DNA from: a bacterium
Lineage (GTDB): Bacteria; Electryoneota; RPQS01
Assembly: GCA_028711875.1 (NCBI GenBank)
Contig: JAQTRJ010000055.1
Span: 1-9,722 of the forward strand
Length of the DNA stretch: 9,722 nucleotides
Direction: 5' to 3'
The first letter of the stretch is position 1. Each line of letters begins with the position of its first letter. A program made the position numbers and the translations under genes. The notes under the pieces were generated by a model. That model was given only the letters and a program-made list of their open reading frames with translations, had not been told where the DNA came from and did no database searches. This document shows positions 6,676-9,722 of this stretch, piece by piece.

Positions 6676-8175
6676 GTGCTTTTCAACACACTCAGTCTAT
6701 CGGCGCTGGTGCTGGTTCCGCTGATCGCGGGAGCCGCCGCGTTGATGATCCGGCCGGATCGCCTGCGTCGCGGCTTGCTTATCTCGGCCGCTGTGCTTCA
6801 TTTCCTGCTGACGATCACGGCGAGCGGCGCTTCGCCGGTCCTCGGCGGATGGTTGGCGTTAGATTCCCTGGGGCATCTGTTTCTCGGCATTGTGAGTCTG
6901 CTGTTTCTGGTGGCGATCGTGTATGGAGTCGGATATCTTGCGCGGGAGAAGCAGACGAAAGAACCGGGACGAGTGGACGCTGGATCGGGGCCGTTGCTCG
7001 TCAACAGCCGCGAATCCTGGCTGACGGGGTGTCTGCTGTTTTACTTGTCCGCCATGACCCTGGTCTGTGTCAGCAATCACCTGGGACTGTTGTGGGTGGC
7101 GATTGAGGCCACGACGTTGGCCAGTGCGCCGATGATCTTCTTTCATCGCCGTCCTCAATCACTGGAGGCGACTTGGAAATACCTGCTCATTTGCTCCATC
7201 GGAATTGCTCTGGCGTTGTTCGGGAATTTTCTGCTGGCGGTTTCCACTTCGATTATCACGAGCGGTGAATCGCCGTTATTGCTGGACCAATTGCTGCTTC
7301 AGGCTGTGCATTTTCATCCGCAATGGTTGAAAGCAGCCTTCGTCTTTCTGCTGGTCGGTTACGGGACAAAAATGGGCTTGGCGCCCCTGCACACCTGGCT
7401 GCCCGATGCTCATAGCGAGGCTCCGAGTTTCGTATCCGCGCTGCTCTCCGGGGCGTTGCTGAACTGCGCGTTTCTCGGGATCCTCCGTGCTCAGCAGATT
7501 CTCAATGCCTCCGGTCTCGCCGCTTTCGGACAGGAACTGCTCATGGGATTTGGCCTGTTGTCTATGGGATTGGCGGCCATCTTCATTTTACAGCAGCCGG
7601 ATTTCAAACGCATGTTGGCCTATTCCAGCGTGGAGCACATGGGCATTCTGGCGCTGGGGGTTGGACTGGGGGGAACAGCGGTGTTCGGAGCGATGTTCCA
7701 TGCCGTCAATCACTCTCTGACCAAGGGCATGCTGTTTTTAGTTGCCGGCAATATCCTGTCCGTCATGAGAACCAAGTCCACAGCAGAGGTTCGCGGTTTA
7801 TCGCATCTCATGCCGGTATCTGCGGCGCTCTGGATGGCCGGATTTTTAGCTATCACCGGCTCGCCGCCCTTTGGCACATTCCTGAGCGAATTTATCATTC
7901 TGAAAGCCGCGATAGAGCAGAGTCACTACGCGCTTGCCGTGATCTACCTGCTGATTTTGTCCGTGATCTTCGTGGCGATGGCCTCCATCGTGGTCCGGAT
8001 GGTTCAGGGTGTTCCCTTGCGCGCGCGCGAGCCTGCGGCTCACGGCGAATCCTGGCTGATGATCGCGTCGCCCCTGGTGCTGTGCGTGTTGATCCTCATT
8101 CTGGGCGTTTACATGCCGGACATTTTCGAAGACCTGCTGCGGGACGCGGCGACGGTCGTGGGAGGGTCGGCATGA
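6676..8175 (+). CDS. hyfF: Hydrogenase-4 subunit F-like (NuoM/N family) ion-translocating membrane subunit
   Basis: The 499-residue polytopic membrane protein is of the length expected for HyfF (about 526 in E. coli). Pump-family residues are intact: E144 in VAIEATTLAS, K232 in GYGTKMG, H239 in HTWLPDAHSEAPS, the AYSSVEH segment (315-321) and K350 in NHSLTKGMLF. This is the second antiporter-like subunit of the cluster. A third, HyfD, is absent from the window. Translation starts at GTG 6676, with AGGA nine nt upstream and 6 bp after the hyfE-like stop; no upstream ATG is available between the stop and this GTG. Its stop TGA overlaps the start of the next gene in the tetranucleotide ATGA, indicating coupled translation. 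Confidence 0.93.
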   Translation: MLFNTLSLSALVLVPLIAGAAALMIRPDRLRRGLLISAAVLHFLLTITASGASPVLGGWLALDSLGHLFLGIVSLLFLVAIVYGVGYLAREKQTKEPGRVDAGSGPLLVNSRESWLTGCLLFYLSAMTLVCVSNHLGLLWVAIEATTLASAPMIFFHRRPQSLEATWKYLLICSIGIALALFGNFLLAVSTSIITSGESPLLLDQLLLQAVHFHPQWLKAAFVFLLVGYGTKMGLAPLHTWLPDAHSEAPSFVSALLSGALLNCAFLGILRAQQILNASGLAAFGQELLMGFGLLSMGLAAIFILQQPDFKRMLAYSSVEHMGILALGVGLGGTAVFGAMFHAVNHSLTKGMLFLVAGNILSVMRTKSTAEVRGLSHLMPVSAALWMAGFLAITGSPPFGTFLSEFIILKAAIEQSHYALAVIYLLILSVIFVAMASIVVRMVQGVPLRAREPAAHGESWLMIASPLVLCVLILILGVYMPDIFEDLLRDAATVVGGSA

Positions 8176-9695
8176 GCGCATCCCACTTCATGGCGATCGG
8201 CAACGGGGACGCGTGTGACGTCGGCAGCATTCCGGTGCTGCCCTTTGACTCGTTCCGGGACCAGGTGCTCCAGGCCATTGACGAAGGGGCTTGGATCGCC
8301 GCTTGGCCTGCTCGACCCGAATCGGGACAACGTTTACGCGCCACCGCGGTCCTGGCTGACACGCCGCGGGGAGCGCTGCGGCTGCTTTCCACGCGCCTTC
8401 CGGAAGCCTTCCAGTCTTTGACTCCGGATTGTCCGCAAGCGCATTTGTTTGAACGCGAATTGGCGGAGCAGTGGAACGTGACACCCGTCGGGCATCCGTG
8501 GCTCAAGCCGGTTCGCTTTCATCCTCCGTATTCAGAAGGAAGCCACCGCAGCGCCACGTCATCCGTGAATCCGCTGCTTCCGGGAGTCACGAATTTCTTT
8601 CAGATTGAGGGTCACGAACTGCATGAAGTCGCGGTGGGGCCGGTTCACGCCGGGATCATCGAACCGGGACACTTTCGCTTCCTTTGTCATGGGGAGCACG
8701 TCCTGCATCTGGAGATTGCGCTTGGCTACCAGCATCGCGGATTGGAGCGCACTCTGACGGGCGGGCCGGATAAGCGAACCTGTCATTCGATTGAGACCGC
8801 CGCCGGCGACACCACGATTGGCCACACTCTGGCTTATTGTCAAGTTCTTGAAGCACTCTCGGAATGCACGGTGCCGTTACGCGCGGCCGTGCTGCGAGCG
8901 ATCGGCCTCGAACTTGAACGGATGGCGAATCACACCGGGGACTTGGGAGCGCTGGCCGGAGACGTCGGTTTTTTTCCCACGGCTTCCTACTGCGGACGCT
9001 TGCGCGGTGAATTCCTGAATCTGACCGCGTTGTTATGCGGCAGCCGTTTTGGACGAGCGATGCTCTGTCCGGGCGGGGTGCGATTCGAAGCGGATCCGAA
9101 GCGCACGGACGACTTCTCAGAGCGGTTTGAGAAGACCCTGTCCGATCTCACTTCGGCAGTCGAACTCTTGTGGAAATCCCCGTCGGTGATGGATCGGTTT
9201 GAGCGGACGGGGACGGTGTCGCGCCAAGATGCCCTGACGTTGGGACTGGTTGGTCCAGCGGCTCGGGCGTGCGGGATCGAGACGGATATGCGGCGCGATC
9301 TCCCGACGGGAATCTATCGCTTCCGGAGCGTTCCGACCGCCACGTGGCATACGGGAGATGTGTTCGCGCGCGCGTTTGTCCGTTGGATCGAGATTCAGCG
9401 TTCGGCAGCTTTTGTGCGGGATCAAATCAAGTCCCTTCCCGCATCTCCACTTCGCGAGAATGTGGATTCGCCAGCGCCGAACAAGCTGGCCGTGTCCCTG
9501 GTGGAAGGCTGGCGCGGCGCGATCTGTCATGTTGCGGTCACGGATGCAACCGGCCATTTTGCACACTACAAGATTGTGGATCCATCCTTTCACAACTGGT
9601 TCGGCCTGACGACGGCCATGCGCGAACAAGAGATTTCCGATTTTCCTTTGTGCAACAAAAGCTTCAATCTTTCTTACTGCGGGCATGATTTGTGA
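8172..9695 (+). CDS. hyfG: Hydrogenase large subunit-like (HyfG/HycE, NuoCD-type) protein lacking Ni ligands; Ehr-type
   Basis: This 507-residue soluble subunit has an N-terminal NuoC-like region (about 20-130, ending near GHPWLKPVRF) and a NuoD/[NiFe] large-subunit domain (about 145-507) with VGPVHAGIIEPGHFRF (155-170) and LGYQHRGLER (184-193). In active group 4 hydrogenases, CGxC and C-terminal CxxC pairs bind Ni and Fe. Here the first aligns with A211-G-D-T214 before conserved H218, and the second with S501/G504 in NLSYCGHDL. All four ligands are therefore missing, and the protein ends three residues after C-G with no cleavable tail. It probably belongs to an energy-converting-hydrogenase-related complex rather than an H2-producing enzyme. 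ATG 8172 is chosen because GGAGG lies 6 nt upstream and ATGA overlaps the hyfF-like stop. An in-frame GTG at 8082 would overlap hyfF-like by about 90 bp. E. coli HyfG is about 555 residues. The hyfG symbol denotes family, not activity. Confidence 0.92.
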   Translation: MSASHFMAIGNGDACDVGSIPVLPFDSFRDQVLQAIDEGAWIAAWPARPESGQRLRATAVLADTPRGALRLLSTRLPEAFQSLTPDCPQAHLFERELAEQWNVTPVGHPWLKPVRFHPPYSEGSHRSATSSVNPLLPGVTNFFQIEGHELHEVAVGPVHAGIIEPGHFRFLCHGEHVLHLEIALGYQHRGLERTLTGGPDKRTCHSIETAAGDTTIGHTLAYCQVLEALSECTVPLRAAVLRAIGLELERMANHTGDLGALAGDVGFFPTASYCGRLRGEFLNLTALLCGSRFGRAMLCPGGVRFEADPKRTDDFSERFEKTLSDLTSAVELLWKSPSVMDRFERTGTVSRQDALTLGLVGPAARACGIETDMRRDLPTGIYRFRSVPTATWHTGDVFARAFVRWIEIQRSAAFVRDQIKSLPASPLRENVDSPAPNKLAVSLVEGWRGAICHVAVTDATGHFAHYKIVDPSFHNWFGLTTAMREQEISDFPLCNKSFNLSYCGHDL

Positions 9696-9704
9696 GCCGC
9701 CGCC

Positions 9705-9722
9705 ATGACTAATCTTCTCGGC
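9705..9722 (+). CDS. Start of the next operon gene (truncated)
   Basis: ATG at 9705, 9 bp after the preceding stop, opens a frame reading MTNLLG to the window edge. Only six codons are visible, so the product cannot be identified. From gene order in related clusters, the NuoB-like small subunit or the ferredoxin-like subunit is expected here, since neither has appeared in the window. The Shine-Dalgarno is weak. Confidence 0.4.

Noticed and set aside
8082..8171. N-terminal extension of the HyfG-like protein from GTG 8082
   Set aside because: It lies within the hyfF-like C-terminus in another frame and has no ribosome binding site; ATG 8172 has GGAGG and an ATGA overlap.
3113..9695. Ordinary complex I (nuo) operon or functional hydrogenase 4
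   Set aside because: HyfB-type C-terminus, HyfE-like gene and gene order exclude nuo; loss of Ni ligands in the large subunit argues against hydrogenase activity.

Overview
The window reads as chromosomal DNA of a Gram-negative, probably anaerobic or facultatively anaerobic bacterium. It encodes an outer-membrane beta-barrel with a signal peptide, a multihaem c-type cytochrome, and a membrane-bound complex of the complex I / group 4 [NiFe]-hydrogenase superfamily. I cannot assign the phylum from the sequence alone.

Layout. Positions 1-1597 (minus strand) hold a two-gene operon: a 414-residue beta-barrel protein followed, 11 bp later, by a multihaem cytochrome c cut by the window edge after three CXXCH motifs. 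A good sigma-70-type promoter precedes it (TTGACA-17-GATATT), and redox-regulator-like inverted repeats overlap and flank that promoter. Positions 1876-2039 are a self-contained tRNA-Lys(CTT) unit with its own promoter, the tRNA and a perfect intrinsic terminator. Positions 2040-2398 are a gene-free leader. From 2399 to the right edge runs a tight plus-strand operon: an HTH-EIIA(PTS) regulator, then HyfB-, HyfC-, HyfE-, HyfF- and HyfG-like subunits, then the first six codons of another gene. Junctions range from a 4-bp overlap to 13-bp gaps.

Main interpretation. The five Hyf-like genes look at first like a hydrogenase-4 / formate hydrogenlyase module. However, the large subunit (8172-9695) has lost both cysteine pairs that hold the Ni-Fe site: the N-terminal CxxC is replaced by A211/T214 and the C-terminal CxxC by S501/G504. 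It is therefore better described as an energy-converting-hydrogenase-related (Ehr-type) complex than as a hydrogenase. HyfD is absent. The ion-translocating subunits keep their key Glu and Lys residues, so the complex probably couples an unidentified redox reaction to ion transport. The operon starts with a protein that fuses an excisionase/MerR-like DNA-binding domain to a PTS EIIA domain with its phosphorylatable histidine. This suggests that carbon or nitrogen phosphotransfer status controls expression. The neighbouring porin-cytochrome pair may serve outer-membrane electron transfer; a functional link to the Ehr complex is only inference from proximity.
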